From Candidatus Aminicenantota bacterium (GTDB lineage Bacteria > Acidobacteriota > Aminicenantia > Aminicenantales > UBA4085), in assembly GCA_026393895.1 (NCBI GenBank), contig JAPKZG010000046.1, forward strand, positions 1 to 42,649: a stretch of 42,649 bases of DNA. Reading direction: 5' to 3'. The notes beneath the pieces were generated by a model, which was not told where the DNA came from, did not search any database, and saw nothing but the letters and a program-made list of their open reading frames with translations. Of the stretch, positions 16,698 through 26,581 are shown one piece after another. The position numbers and the translations under genes were made by a program. The first letter of the stretch is position 1. The number at the start of each line of letters is the position of its first letter.

Positions 16698-17810
16698 TCA
16701 GCGGATGCCCCGGTCGTTGCTCCGGGCGCTATGGGCGTTCTCGTCCCGGATGACTCTCAGGCGATGTTCGGGACCGTCCCCCACGGCCGTTTTGTCTCCG
16801 TCCTGGGCAAACGCGGCCAGATGGATCACGTCCTTGTCGAGAACCAGCGCCTGGGCGTTGACCGACGCGTCAAGGCAGGAGTATTCCATCCCCAGATCCA
16901 GGGCTCTTTTGGCCTGATAGGACCTGCCCGCGAGATCCTTGAGGAAATCAGCCGCCGCGGATTGAGGCAGGCCGACTTCGGGCCGATCCGTCAGAGCGGA
17001 CAAGGCCGAAGACCGGAGGATTTTTGGCCATTGAACACGGAACATTTCAGGATCCGCGAAAATATCCACGCTGACGACCTTCCCCGAAAGGCCGATGACG
17101 ACCCCGATCGTATCCGTCATCAAGCGCGGAATCTCCGACATCTTCTTTTCGATCTCTTCGATTTTCGCCTTGTTCTCCGAGCTTTCATAAGCGTCCTGGT
17201 ACGCGCCGGTCGGCGAAGCCACCCCGACCTTGGCGTTTTGTTCGGCGACGCGGTCCCAGATTTCCGACTGGGCGCCGCCGCTCTTTTCCATGGCTTTCGC
17301 CCGCAATTCGAACGTCCCGATGTTGCCCTTGGTGGTGAACATCGGCGTGTCTGCCGTCCAGCGGCCGTGTTCGACGCAGAAAACCGAAGCGACCAGGTTT
17401 TTCGTCCCGGGGGCGAGCAGAATGTCCGCGGCCAGGATGCGGTCCTGCTTGGCCCCGGTCAGGATTTCGCCGCCCATGAGAAAGATGGTCCTCGAGGACA
17501 GATTCGAAATCCGGACCTGCGGGACCCGCCCGCCTTCGATTTCGGTGATTTCAATCCAGCCGTTCTTAACGGCTTCGCCCAAGTCGGCAAAGGACTTGGG
17601 TTTCGGCCGGTCGAACCGGTAGATCGGGACGATCGAGAGACTTCGGTAGGCGACCGGACGCCCGACTTCGAGCACTTTGATCAGCGATGAAACAGGGCCG
17701 TTGTCGGCGGCCGCTTCCGGAGCCGCGATCACGGCTCCTCCCAGGACCAGGGCCAACGGAAGCATCCGCCGGACCTTCTCCACGATGACCTTGAACCGTT
17801 TTGTCTTCAT
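16698..17810 (-). CDS. Exported ARPP-1 domain (DUF6569-like) protein
   Basis: 370 aa from the ATG at 17810, which has AAGGAG 9 nt upstream and yields a signal peptide (KVRRMLPLALVLGGAVIAAP then EAAA); an in-frame ATG at 17864 has neither. The body matches what I know of the ARPP-1 domain: YRSLSIVPIYRF, VRISNLSSRTIFLMGGEIL followed by TGAKQDRI, LLAPGTKNLVASVFCVEHGRW, and a variable helical part with IGVVIGLSGKVVSVDIFADP. The domain's biochemical role is unknown to me; it is often found in exported proteins of environmental bacteria. Followed by a strong terminator, preceded 96 nt away by a possible 52-aa gene on the same strand. Confidence 0.75.
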   Translation of the reverse strand: MKTKRFKVIVEKVRRMLPLALVLGGAVIAAPEAAADNGPVSSLIKVLEVGRPVAYRSLSIVPIYRFDRPKPKSFADLGEAVKNGWIEITEIEGGRVPQVRISNLSSRTIFLMGGEILTGAKQDRILAADILLAPGTKNLVASVFCVEHGRWTADTPMFTTKGNIGTFELRAKAMEKSGGAQSEIWDRVAEQNAKVGVASPTGAYQDAYESSENKAKIEEIEKKMSEIPRLMTDTIGVVIGLSGKVVSVDIFADPEMFRVQWPKILRSSALSALTDRPEVGLPQSAAADFLKDLAGRSYQAKRALDLGMEYSCLDASVNAQALVLDKDVIHLAAFAQDGDKTAVGDGPEHRLRVIRDENAHSARSNDRGIR

Positions 17811-17906
17811 GTTGTCTGTCTCCTTCGCCTTCAACATAAGTGAAACGGCGACGGAGTTTGTCACTCAAAGGCAAAACGATTGTAAAAAGAAGGCAAAACC
17901 CGGCCG

Positions 17907-18065
17907 TCAGGAAGCCGGCAAGCCAAAGATGCCCCGGAAGTCCGGGTCCTCTTCCCGGACGAGCTCGAGCCGGCCGTTGATCTGGCAGGTCACACTGCCG
18001 ACGCGTTCAATTGGTTGACACTCCCCGGCAATTCCGCTATCGTAAACGTCCCTCCAGGCGGACAT
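17907..18065 (-). CDS. Possible small protein, 52 aa
   Basis: The minus-strand frame opens after a TAA with ATG at 18065 and reads MSAWRDVYDSGIAGECQPI, then ERVGSVTCQINGRLELVREE, then DPDFRGIFGLPAS and TGA at 17909-17907. Codon choice (GTC, CTC, GGC, GAG, CGG) is like the real genes around, it contains two cysteines, and the frame fills a gap otherwise lacking a gene. Against it: the ribosome site is weak (AGGAC right before the ATG) and I recognise no family. It is too short to be judged without homologues. Confidence 0.45.
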   Translation of the reverse strand: MSAWRDVYDSGIAGECQPIERVGSVTCQINGRLELVREEDPDFRGIFGLPAS

Positions 18066-18081
18066 GTCCTGGTTTTGTTAA

Positions 18082-20391
<2,310 letters not shown>

Positions 20392-20521
20392 CGAACCGGA
20401 AACTTAGACCATCCGCCGGCGGGCCGGGGCGTTTGGATCGCAAGACAGAGCGAACCGATCGAACCGGCAATCATCGTAAAAACGCGCATCGGCCGACCTC
20501 AAACCCGTTTATTCTTCGGAT

Positions 20522-21286
20522 TCAGAACCGGAGCGAAAGACACGTCAACCCGCCGTCCATCTTCCGCATCTCGCTGGTGTCGATTTCAATGATGGGGAGC
20601 CCAAGGTCCGCGAATTTTTCGTGAACCCTGGGGAAACCCTTGGGCATGATCAGCGTCCCGTTGATCCATAATGTATTGGCGGCGTAGCCGTCTCGCGGAT
20701 CGAGGACGATCCGGTTGAATTCCCGAAAAATCTCCCCGCTTTCAAACCCGGCTGTGACAGCGAGGTTCCTGCCGCCCAGCGTATTGACGAATGACTTCAG
20801 ATGGAGCCCCCGGCCGACTTGAACGGCCGTCCAGGAATACCCGTGGGACTCAAGAATCCGGCCCAATTGCCGCGCCCCGTCTTCGTTTGTCCGCTCCGAA
20901 AGTCCGACGAAAAAACGCCCCCCGGCAAACAGAACGTCTCCACCGTCCAGCGTCCCGGGCGGTTCGATCCGAGCGAGCGGCCGATGCTTCGCCAGGGCCG
21001 GTTCGATGGCGGCCGTTTCGCCGCGGCGGGACGGCGCGCCGGGCCGGGCGATCATCGCAACCTCGGGGGTGACGACGGCCGTGTCCTCGATGAAATAGGA
21101 ATCCGGGAATCCCGAAGCCGCCGGGAGGACTTCGACTTCAAGCCCAAGGCGCCGGAGTGTCTCGACGTATACGGAATGCTGGGAAAGCAGGAGGGAATGA
21201 TCCGGCCGGCCCAGTCCGGCCGTCGTCAAACCCGCCGCCGCGTCCGGGCCGGGAATCCGGACGATCGCCCGTTTGAATTCCGTCAT
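20522..21286 (-). CDS. DDAH-like guanidino hydrolase (arginine deiminase superfamily)
   Basis: 254 aa, the length of bacterial dimethylarginine dimethylaminohydrolase. The catalytic pair sits at the same numbers as I recall for Pseudomonas DDAH: H162 in GRGLHLKS and C249 in GGLTCLSLRF. Also seen: FIEDTAVVTP (substrate-binding acid), GTLDGGDVLFAGG with D114, and FVGLSERTNEDG. DDAH turns methylated arginines into citrulline plus methylamine; homologues also act on other guanidino compounds, so the substrate is not certain. Third gene of an apparent operon: the PhzF-like stop lies 12 bp upstream of its start. Confidence 0.85.
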   Translation of the reverse strand: MTEFKRAIVRIPGPDAAAGLTTAGLGRPDHSLLLSQHSVYVETLRRLGLEVEVLPAASGFPDSYFIEDTAVVTPEVAMIARPGAPSRRGETAAIEPALAKHRPLARIEPPGTLDGGDVLFAGGRFFVGLSERTNEDGARQLGRILESHGYSWTAVQVGRGLHLKSFVNTLGGRNLAVTAGFESGEIFREFNRIVLDPRDGYAANTLWINGTLIMPKGFPRVHEKFADLGLPIIEIDTSEMRKMDGGLTCLSLRF

Positions 21287-21298
21287 GGCCTGAATTCC

Positions 21299-22105
21299 TT
21301 ATTTACCGATTTCCGTCTCCGGGAAAAGGATGATCCGGCCTTCGAGATAGGCCCGGGCCTGGCCGGAGATTTCCACCCGGTCGCCGTTCAGGCGAACCCG
21401 CAGACAACCGCCCCGCTTGGAGAGTTGAAACGCGCGCATCTCCGTTTTCCCGAGTTTCGCCGCCCAGTACGGCGCGAGGCTGGTATGGGCGGAGCCGGTG
21501 ACCGGGTCCTCGTCGATTCCGACCCGGGGGCCGAAAAACCGCGAAACGAAATCGACTTCGTCGCCGGGCGCGGTCACGATGACCCCCCGGGCTTCGACCT
21601 CCGCCAATTTCCGGAAATCCGGCTTCATTGCTTCGATTTCCGTCTGCGTCCCGAAGACCGCCAGATAATCGGTTTTCCCCCGGTAAACCTCCCGCGGACG
21701 GGCACCGAGGGCCTCGCTCAGACCGGCCGGATCTGCGATCGGCCGGATCGGATCGGCCGGGAAATCCAATATCAGAAAATCTCCGGCCCGGCGGACGCGA
21801 AGGACCCCGCTTCGCGAATCGAGTTCGATCTCCGTCCCGGGATAACGGTCGTAATTGAAGATGACGTACGCGGCCGCCAGCGTCGCATGACCGCATAGGT
21901 CCACTTCCACAGCCGGCGTAAACCAGCGGATGCGGAAGCGGTCCCCGGTCCGGACGTAAAACGCCGTTTCGGCCAGGTTGTTCTCCATGGCGATCTTTTG
22001 CATGAGATCGTCGGGAAGCCACGCTTCAAGCGGACAGACCCCGGCCGGGTTCCCGCGGAAAAGTTCCGGAGTAAACGCGTCGATTTGATAAAGGCGGAGG
22101 GCCAT
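21299..22105 (-). CDS. PhzF-family isomerase
   Basis: 268 aa from the ATG at 22105 (MALRLYQIDAFTPELFRGNP); an in-frame ATG at 22150 would overlap the preceding creatininase-like gene. PhzF fold signatures: FRGNPAGVCPL, MENNLAETAFYV with the conserved catalytic Glu, FTPAVEVDLCGHATLAAAYV and the second-half DEDPVTGSAHTSLAPYWA. PhzF proteins are two-domain isomerases, most of unknown substrate; there is no phenazine cluster here, so phenazine synthesis is not implied. Middle gene of the creatininase/PhzF/DDAH operon. The start has no convincing Shine-Dalgarno, which fits coupling to the gene upstream. Confidence 0.9.
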   Translation of the reverse strand: MALRLYQIDAFTPELFRGNPAGVCPLEAWLPDDLMQKIAMENNLAETAFYVRTGDRFRIRWFTPAVEVDLCGHATLAAAYVIFNYDRYPGTEIELDSRSGVLRVRRAGDFLILDFPADPIRPIADPAGLSEALGARPREVYRGKTDYLAVFGTQTEIEAMKPDFRKLAEVEARGVIVTAPGDEVDFVSRFFGPRVGIDEDPVTGSAHTSLAPYWAAKLGKTEMRAFQLSKRGGCLRVRLNGDRVEISGQARAYLEGRIILFPETEIGK

Positions 22106-22122
22106 CGGCCGTTTACCAGATT

Positions 22123-22953
22123 TCAGCGATAAACGCCGGCCGCGTCCCATTTTTTAATCGCGTCCAAAATGAGCTCGGCCACACGGTCGTTGACCTTACG
22201 AAAATATTCCTTGGCCTGGACCGGGTCGAACGTCGGGTATCCCTGGCCCTTTTCGTAGAGGAGGATCGACGTCGTCACCGGGTGGGCATAGAAAGCCCCG
22301 GCCGGCGCCGGGAGCGGCGCGGTCATCTCGAGGGTGTACCGTTCGGGATGAATATAATCCGGGACGATCGCCTGCGTGTAAGCCGTTTCATTATTGCCGG
22401 CGTGGCCGCCGTTCTGCTTGAACACGTCCTTGGTGATGTCGTCAACCAACGTCCACCAGTTCACGAGGAAAATCCGGACCCGGCATTCGTTCGAAACCCG
22501 GCTGGCGGCCTCGTTCAGGATGGTTGTATTTCCGCCGTGGCCGTTGAGGATGATGATGTTCTGAAAGCCCTGGGCCGCCAGGTTCTCGAGGATTTCCCCG
22601 GCGAACGCTGCATAGGCCTCTTTCGAAATCGAGACCGCGCCCGGATACGCCTTCATATCCGCGGTCATCCCGTAATTGAGCGTCGGGGCGATCAACGCCC
22701 CGACCCGCTCGGCGATGTCCCGGGCCATCGCTTCGGGCTCGAGGTTGTCGGCCCCGCTAGGAATGACGCCGTGCGGCTCAAGCGAGCCCATCGGGAGAAG
22801 CACGGTCTTGATTTTGGCCGGAACGAGTTCACCGAACTCCTGCCAGCAGAGGAGATTCATCTCCCGAGTGGTCGGGGTCTTCACCGGTGTTTGGGCAAAA
22901 ACCGATCCTGTCAACAAAAGGACGGCCGCAAGCCAAAGCGTCGTTTTTTTCAT
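22123..22953 (-). CDS. Exported creatininase-family amidohydrolase
   Basis: 276 aa from the ATG at 22953, selected because GGGAGG lies 8 nt upstream and it starts a signal peptide (MKKTTLWLAAVLLLTGSVFA then QT); the frame extends further upstream without support. Metal-binding motifs of the creatininase family are present: LPMGSLEPHGVIPSGADN, NGHGGNTT and GGHAGNNETA. Characterised members open creatinine or cyclic amides; a signal peptide is unusual for creatininase itself but common for its relatives in Acidobacteriota-type genomes. Leads an operon with a PhzF-like isomerase and a DDAH-like hydrolase, a hint of guanidino or cyclic-amide metabolism. Divergent from the DUF5916 gene across a 233-bp gap in which I see no clear promoter. 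Confidence 0.88.
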   Translation of the reverse strand: MKKTTLWLAAVLLLTGSVFAQTPVKTPTTREMNLLCWQEFGELVPAKIKTVLLPMGSLEPHGVIPSGADNLEPEAMARDIAERVGALIAPTLNYGMTADMKAYPGAVSISKEAYAAFAGEILENLAAQGFQNIIILNGHGGNTTILNEAASRVSNECRVRIFLVNWWTLVDDITKDVFKQNGGHAGNNETAYTQAIVPDYIHPERYTLEMTAPLPAPAGAFYAHPVTTSILLYEKGQGYPTFDPVQAKEYFRKVNDRVAELILDAIKKWDAAGVYR

Positions 22954-23186
22954 AGGTCTGACCTCCCGGCAGGCCTTCATCTTAATGCATTTTTCCCCGG
23001 ATTGAAAACCGGAGCGCGGCTGAACCCGTCGGCCGGCGTTCAAGCTGAATGACAACCTTTATGAGATGATTTTCGTATTTATCAAAGAAGCCGGAAACCG
23101 GGAACGAACGGCCGGCCGGATCCGTTATTCATTAAGTCCGGAGGCCCCGGGACGGCCTAATGGCAAGGAAAACAAGGAGACCGAAT

Positions 23187-25859
23187 ATGAAGATAAAGGC
23201 ATTTCCCACCGCCCTTTTTTTAACTCTCATCTTGTGGTCCGCCCTCCCCGCGGCGGAGAAAAAGCTATCCGAAGCTCTCGCTCCGGAACAAAAAGTCATC
23301 CAAGCCGTCCGCCTTGAGGAACCGGTCGCTATCGACGGCCGCCTTGAAGAAAAGACCTGGAAACGCGCCGGATCCGACGGATTTACCCAAAATGATCCGC
23401 AGGACGGACAGCCGGCATCGGAACAAACGGAGGTCTGGGTGGCCTACGACGAAAAAGCCCTCTACGTGGCCGCCCATTGCCGGGATTCCGAACCGGACAA
23501 AATCACGAGCCGTCTCGGCCGACGGGATTCCCAAGTGGAATCGGACTGGTTTTACTTCGCCGTCGACCCATACTATGACAAACGGTCGGGGTACATGTTC
23601 GCGATCAATCCGGCCGGCTCGATCATGGACCTCACCCTATCCAACGACGTCAACAACGACAGCTCCTGGGACGGGGTCTGGGAATCCAGGGCCGCCGTCG
23701 TGGACGACGGTTGGAACGTGGAGATGCGGATTCCCTTCAACCAGATCCGGTTTTCCAAGATGGACGAATACGTCTGGGGCGTCAATTTCCGCCGGGTCAT
23801 CCAACGGAAAAACGAAACGGCGACCTTTTCCTGGTCGCCGAAAAACGACATGGCGTTTGTCTCCAAGTTCGCCCGGATGGAGGGCATGCGCGGGATCACG
23901 CCGGGCGTCTACGTGGAATTGACTCCGTACGTCACGGGCCAGGCTCAGTTCCGGCCGACCGAGGAGGGGAACCCCTTCGAAACGGGCCGGAAAACGATCG
24001 GCAACGCCGGTTTCGACCTCAAGGTCGGTTTGAAAAGCAACCTGACGCTCGACGCCTCCGTGAATCCCGATTTCGGCCAGGTCGAGGTCGACCCGGCTGT
24101 CGTCAACCTCTCGGCCTACGAGACGTATTACGAGGAAAAGCGCCCGTTCTTCATCGAAGGCGCGTCGCTTTTCAACGGCTTCGGCCGGGGCGGGATCTAT
24201 TTCAACGCCAACATCAACTGGCCCAATCCGAACCTCTTCTACAGCCGCCGGATCGGCCGGGAGCCGCAGGGATACGCCACGCAGGACGGATATGTTTCCA
24301 TGCCCGACCGATCGACGATCCTCGGCGCGGCCAAGCTCACCGGAAAACTCGGCGGTTGGAACATCGGCTTCATCAACGCCCTGACCGCGCGGGAATACGC
24401 CGACGTCGACTATTTCGGCCTGAGGTCCCGGGAGGAAGTCGAACCGTTGTCATATTACGGCGTCTTCCGCATCCAGAAGGATATCGACAACGGCCGCCAC
24501 GGGATCGGGCTCATGGCAACAGGCGTCGCCCGCGACGTCGACAATCCAACGCTCGACGGGATTCTCAATAAAAACGCCTTCAGCCTGGCCGTGGACGGCT
24601 GGTCGTTCCTCGACGCGAAAAAGAATTGGGTCGTCGGCGGCTGGATCGGCGGGACGCGGATCGATGGCAGCGCGGAAGACATCCTCCGGGTTCAGAATTC
24701 CTCGATCCATTATTTCCAGCGCCCGGATGCGACCCACGTCGAGGTGGACCCGTCGGCGACGTCCCTCTCCGGATGGGGCGGCCGGTTCAACGTCGGAAAG
24801 CAAAACGGCAAGGTGGTTTTCATTTCTTCCCTCGGCGTGTTGTCGCCCGGATTCAACCCCAACGATATGGGTTACCAGTCCGGAAGCTCGGACGTCATCA
24901 ATCTCTCGGTCATCCCCGGGCTCAATTACACCAAGCCGGGAAAAATATTCCAGCAGGTTCTCGTCGGGGCCGGAGGGTTCGCCAATTGGGACTTCGGCGG
25001 CAACAACGTCGGGAAAGGCGCGATCCTCCTGGCCGAGGGTATGTTCAGCAACTTCTGGTATTTTTCCACGACGATTTTCGGCGCGGCCGGGTCGTTGAAC
25101 AACCGGCAAACCCGGGGGGGCCCGATGACCTGGCTTCCCGCCGGGGCCAGCGCGAGTTTATATTTAAGCACGGACGGCCGGAAGGCCGTCGTCCTGGAGG
25201 GAAACGGGTCGATTTCCGACTCCGGCCGCGACGGCCATTCCTGGAACGCCGGAATCTCGTTCCGCTGGAAACCGGCGCCGAACGTCAGCTTGTCGGTCGG
25301 TCCGGGGTATTACGCGGAGACGAACGAGACCCAATGGGTCGACCGCTTCAGCGACTCCCTGATGACGTCCACGTTCGGAAACCGCTACGTCTTCGCCCGC
25401 CTCGAACAGAAAATCGTCTCGGCCGAAATCCGCCTCAACTGGACTTTCACCCCGCGGCTTTCGCTCCAAGCCTACGTTCAACCCTTCATCGCCGTCGGCG
25501 CCTATGACCAATTCAAGGAATTGGCCCGCCCCCGGAAATACGACTACGCCCTTTTCGGGGAAAACGGCTCGACGATCGGTTTCGCCGATGGCCTTTACAC
25601 TGTCGATCCCGACGGAGAAGGACCGGCGGAGGCCTTCGCCTTCGGCAACCCTGATTTCAACATGAAGTCGCTTCGCGGAACGGTCGTCTTCCGCTGGGAA
25701 TACCTGCCCGGCTCGCTTTTCTATCTCGTCTGGACGCAAAACCGGGCGGCTTACGCCGACAACGGCATTCTCAACCTTCGGCGGGACATCGGCGACATGT
25801 TCACCGCGCCCGGGGACAACATCTTCATGATCAAGGTGTCCTACCGCTGGAACATGTGA
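23187..25859 (+). CDS. CBM9-like + DUF5916 outer-membrane beta-barrel-type protein
   Basis: 890 aa from the ATG at 23187, with AAGGAGA 6 nt upstream and a signal peptide (MKIKAFPTALFLTLILWSAL then PAAE); an in-frame ATG at 23160 is less good. Residues about 40-210 look like a family-9 carbohydrate-binding sandwich: EPVAIDGRLEEKTWKRA, VWVAYDEKALYVAAHC, FYFAVDPYYDKRSGYMFAIN, WDGVWESRAAVVDDGW. The rest is the DUF5916 region: NPDFGQVEVDPAVVNLSAYE, YYEEKRPFFIEGASLF, LFYSRRIGR, alternating-strand repeats and a terminal aromatic (SYRWNM) typical of outer-membrane barrels. This family is common in Bacteroidota and Acidobacteriota; its substrate is not known. Confidence 0.9.
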   Translation: MKIKAFPTALFLTLILWSALPAAEKKLSEALAPEQKVIQAVRLEEPVAIDGRLEEKTWKRAGSDGFTQNDPQDGQPASEQTEVWVAYDEKALYVAAHCRDSEPDKITSRLGRRDSQVESDWFYFAVDPYYDKRSGYMFAINPAGSIMDLTLSNDVNNDSSWDGVWESRAAVVDDGWNVEMRIPFNQIRFSKMDEYVWGVNFRRVIQRKNETATFSWSPKNDMAFVSKFARMEGMRGITPGVYVELTPYVTGQAQFRPTEEGNPFETGRKTIGNAGFDLKVGLKSNLTLDASVNPDFGQVEVDPAVVNLSAYETYYEEKRPFFIEGASLFNGFGRGGIYFNANINWPNPNLFYSRRIGREPQGYATQDGYVSMPDRSTILGAAKLTGKLGGWNIGFINALTAREYADVDYFGLRSREEVEPLSYYGVFRIQKDIDNGRHGIGLMATGVARDVDNPTLDGILNKNAFSLAVDGWSFLDAKKNWVVGGWIGGTRIDGSAEDILRVQNSSIHYFQRPDATHVEVDPSATSLSGWGGRFNVGKQNGKVVFISSLGVLSPGFNPNDMGYQSGSSDVINLSVIPGLNYTKPGKIFQQVLVGAGGFANWDFGGNNVGKGAILLAEGMFSNFWYFSTTIFGAAGSLNNRQTRGGPMTWLPAGASASLYLSTDGRKAVVLEGNGSISDSGRDGHSWNAGISFRWKPAPNVSLSVGPGYYAETNETQWVDRFSDSLMTSTFGNRYVFARLEQKIVSAEIRLNWTFTPRLSLQAYVQPFIAVGAYDQFKELARPRKYDYALFGENGSTIGFADGLYTVDPDGEGPAEAFAFGNPDFNMKSLRGTVVFRWEYLPGSLFYLVWTQNRAAYADNGILNLRRDIGDMFTAPGDNIFMIKVSYRWNM

Positions 25860-25893
25860 GACGATCCGGAAGAATTAAATCCTCCGTTTATTG

Positions 25894-25899
25894 TATAAT
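25894..25899 (+). promoter_or_regulatory. Perfect -10 box 8 nt before the NUDIX start codon
   Basis: TATAAT, preceded by TTG, ends 8 nt before the ATG at 25908. No ribosome site is visible between them. If used, transcription would start at or next to the ATG, giving a leaderless message. No good -35 was found (AGAATT at the expected spot). Confidence 0.4.
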
Positions 25900-25907
25900 A
25901 CGCCTTC

Positions 25908-26540
25908 ATGAAAGAGGCGCTGAAAAACCTGGATGCCCGCCTACGGCGGCCGCTTCCGGGCCTCATGGCCCAGCTGCGGATGATGCCCGTTCCCCCGCCG
26001 CCCGGGCAGAAGACCTACGCCGAAGTCGGGGACGATTGTCTCCACGGCGCGGTCCTCGCCCTCCTCTATCCCAGGGAAGAAAAAACCCATCTCGTTTTCA
26101 TCCGGAGGCCGCAGACCGTCGTCCACCACAAGGGGCAGATCGCTTTTCCCGGGGGCCACGTGGAAACCGGCGAAACCCCGGCCGAGGCCGCGGTTCGCGA
26201 AGCGATGGAGGAAATCGGCATTATTCCCGCGACCCTCCGCGTCCTGGGCGCCCTCACCCCCCTGTACATCCCGCCGAGCGGTTACTGCATCTATCCGTTC
26301 GTCGCGGAGACGGACGTCCCGCCGGTCTTCGTCCCCCAAGCCGGGGAAGTCGACGAGATCATCGAGACGCCGCTGGCCCACCTCCTCGACGAACACAATG
26401 TCCGAAAGGAAACATGGACCTTTGAAATCGGTCCGCGCCAGGTCCCGTTTTTCGCCGTCGGACCCCACAAGATCTTGGGGGCGACGGCCATGGTCCTTTC
26501 CGAATTCCTGGAAATCCTCAGGCCGGTTGACGGCCACTGA
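25908..26540 (+). CDS. NUDIX hydrolase, CoA pyrophosphatase (NudL/NUDT7-like)
   Basis: 210 aa. The NUDIX box is complete: GGHVETGETPAEAAVREAM followed by EEIGI (about 82-104), matching Gx5Ex7REUxEExGU. Immediately before it, HHKGQIAFPGG is the extra signature of the CoA-pyrophosphatase subfamily, which splits CoA and its derivatives into 4'-phosphopantetheine and 3',5'-ADP. The C-terminal ILGATAMVLSEFLEIL is also typical. Cytoplasmic. The M3 peptidase gene begins 41 bp after its stop and may share its transcript. No Shine-Dalgarno is visible before the ATG. Confidence 0.92.
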   Translation: MKEALKNLDARLRRPLPGLMAQLRMMPVPPPPGQKTYAEVGDDCLHGAVLALLYPREEKTHLVFIRRPQTVVHHKGQIAFPGGHVETGETPAEAAVREAMEEIGIIPATLRVLGALTPLYIPPSGYCIYPFVAETDVPPVFVPQAGEVDEIIETPLAHLLDEHNVRKETWTFEIGPRQVPFFAVGPHKILGATAMVLSEFLEILRPVDGH

Positions 26541-26581
26541 TTTAATTCTTCGGCAACGCCGAAAAAGGAGAAGTCGACACC

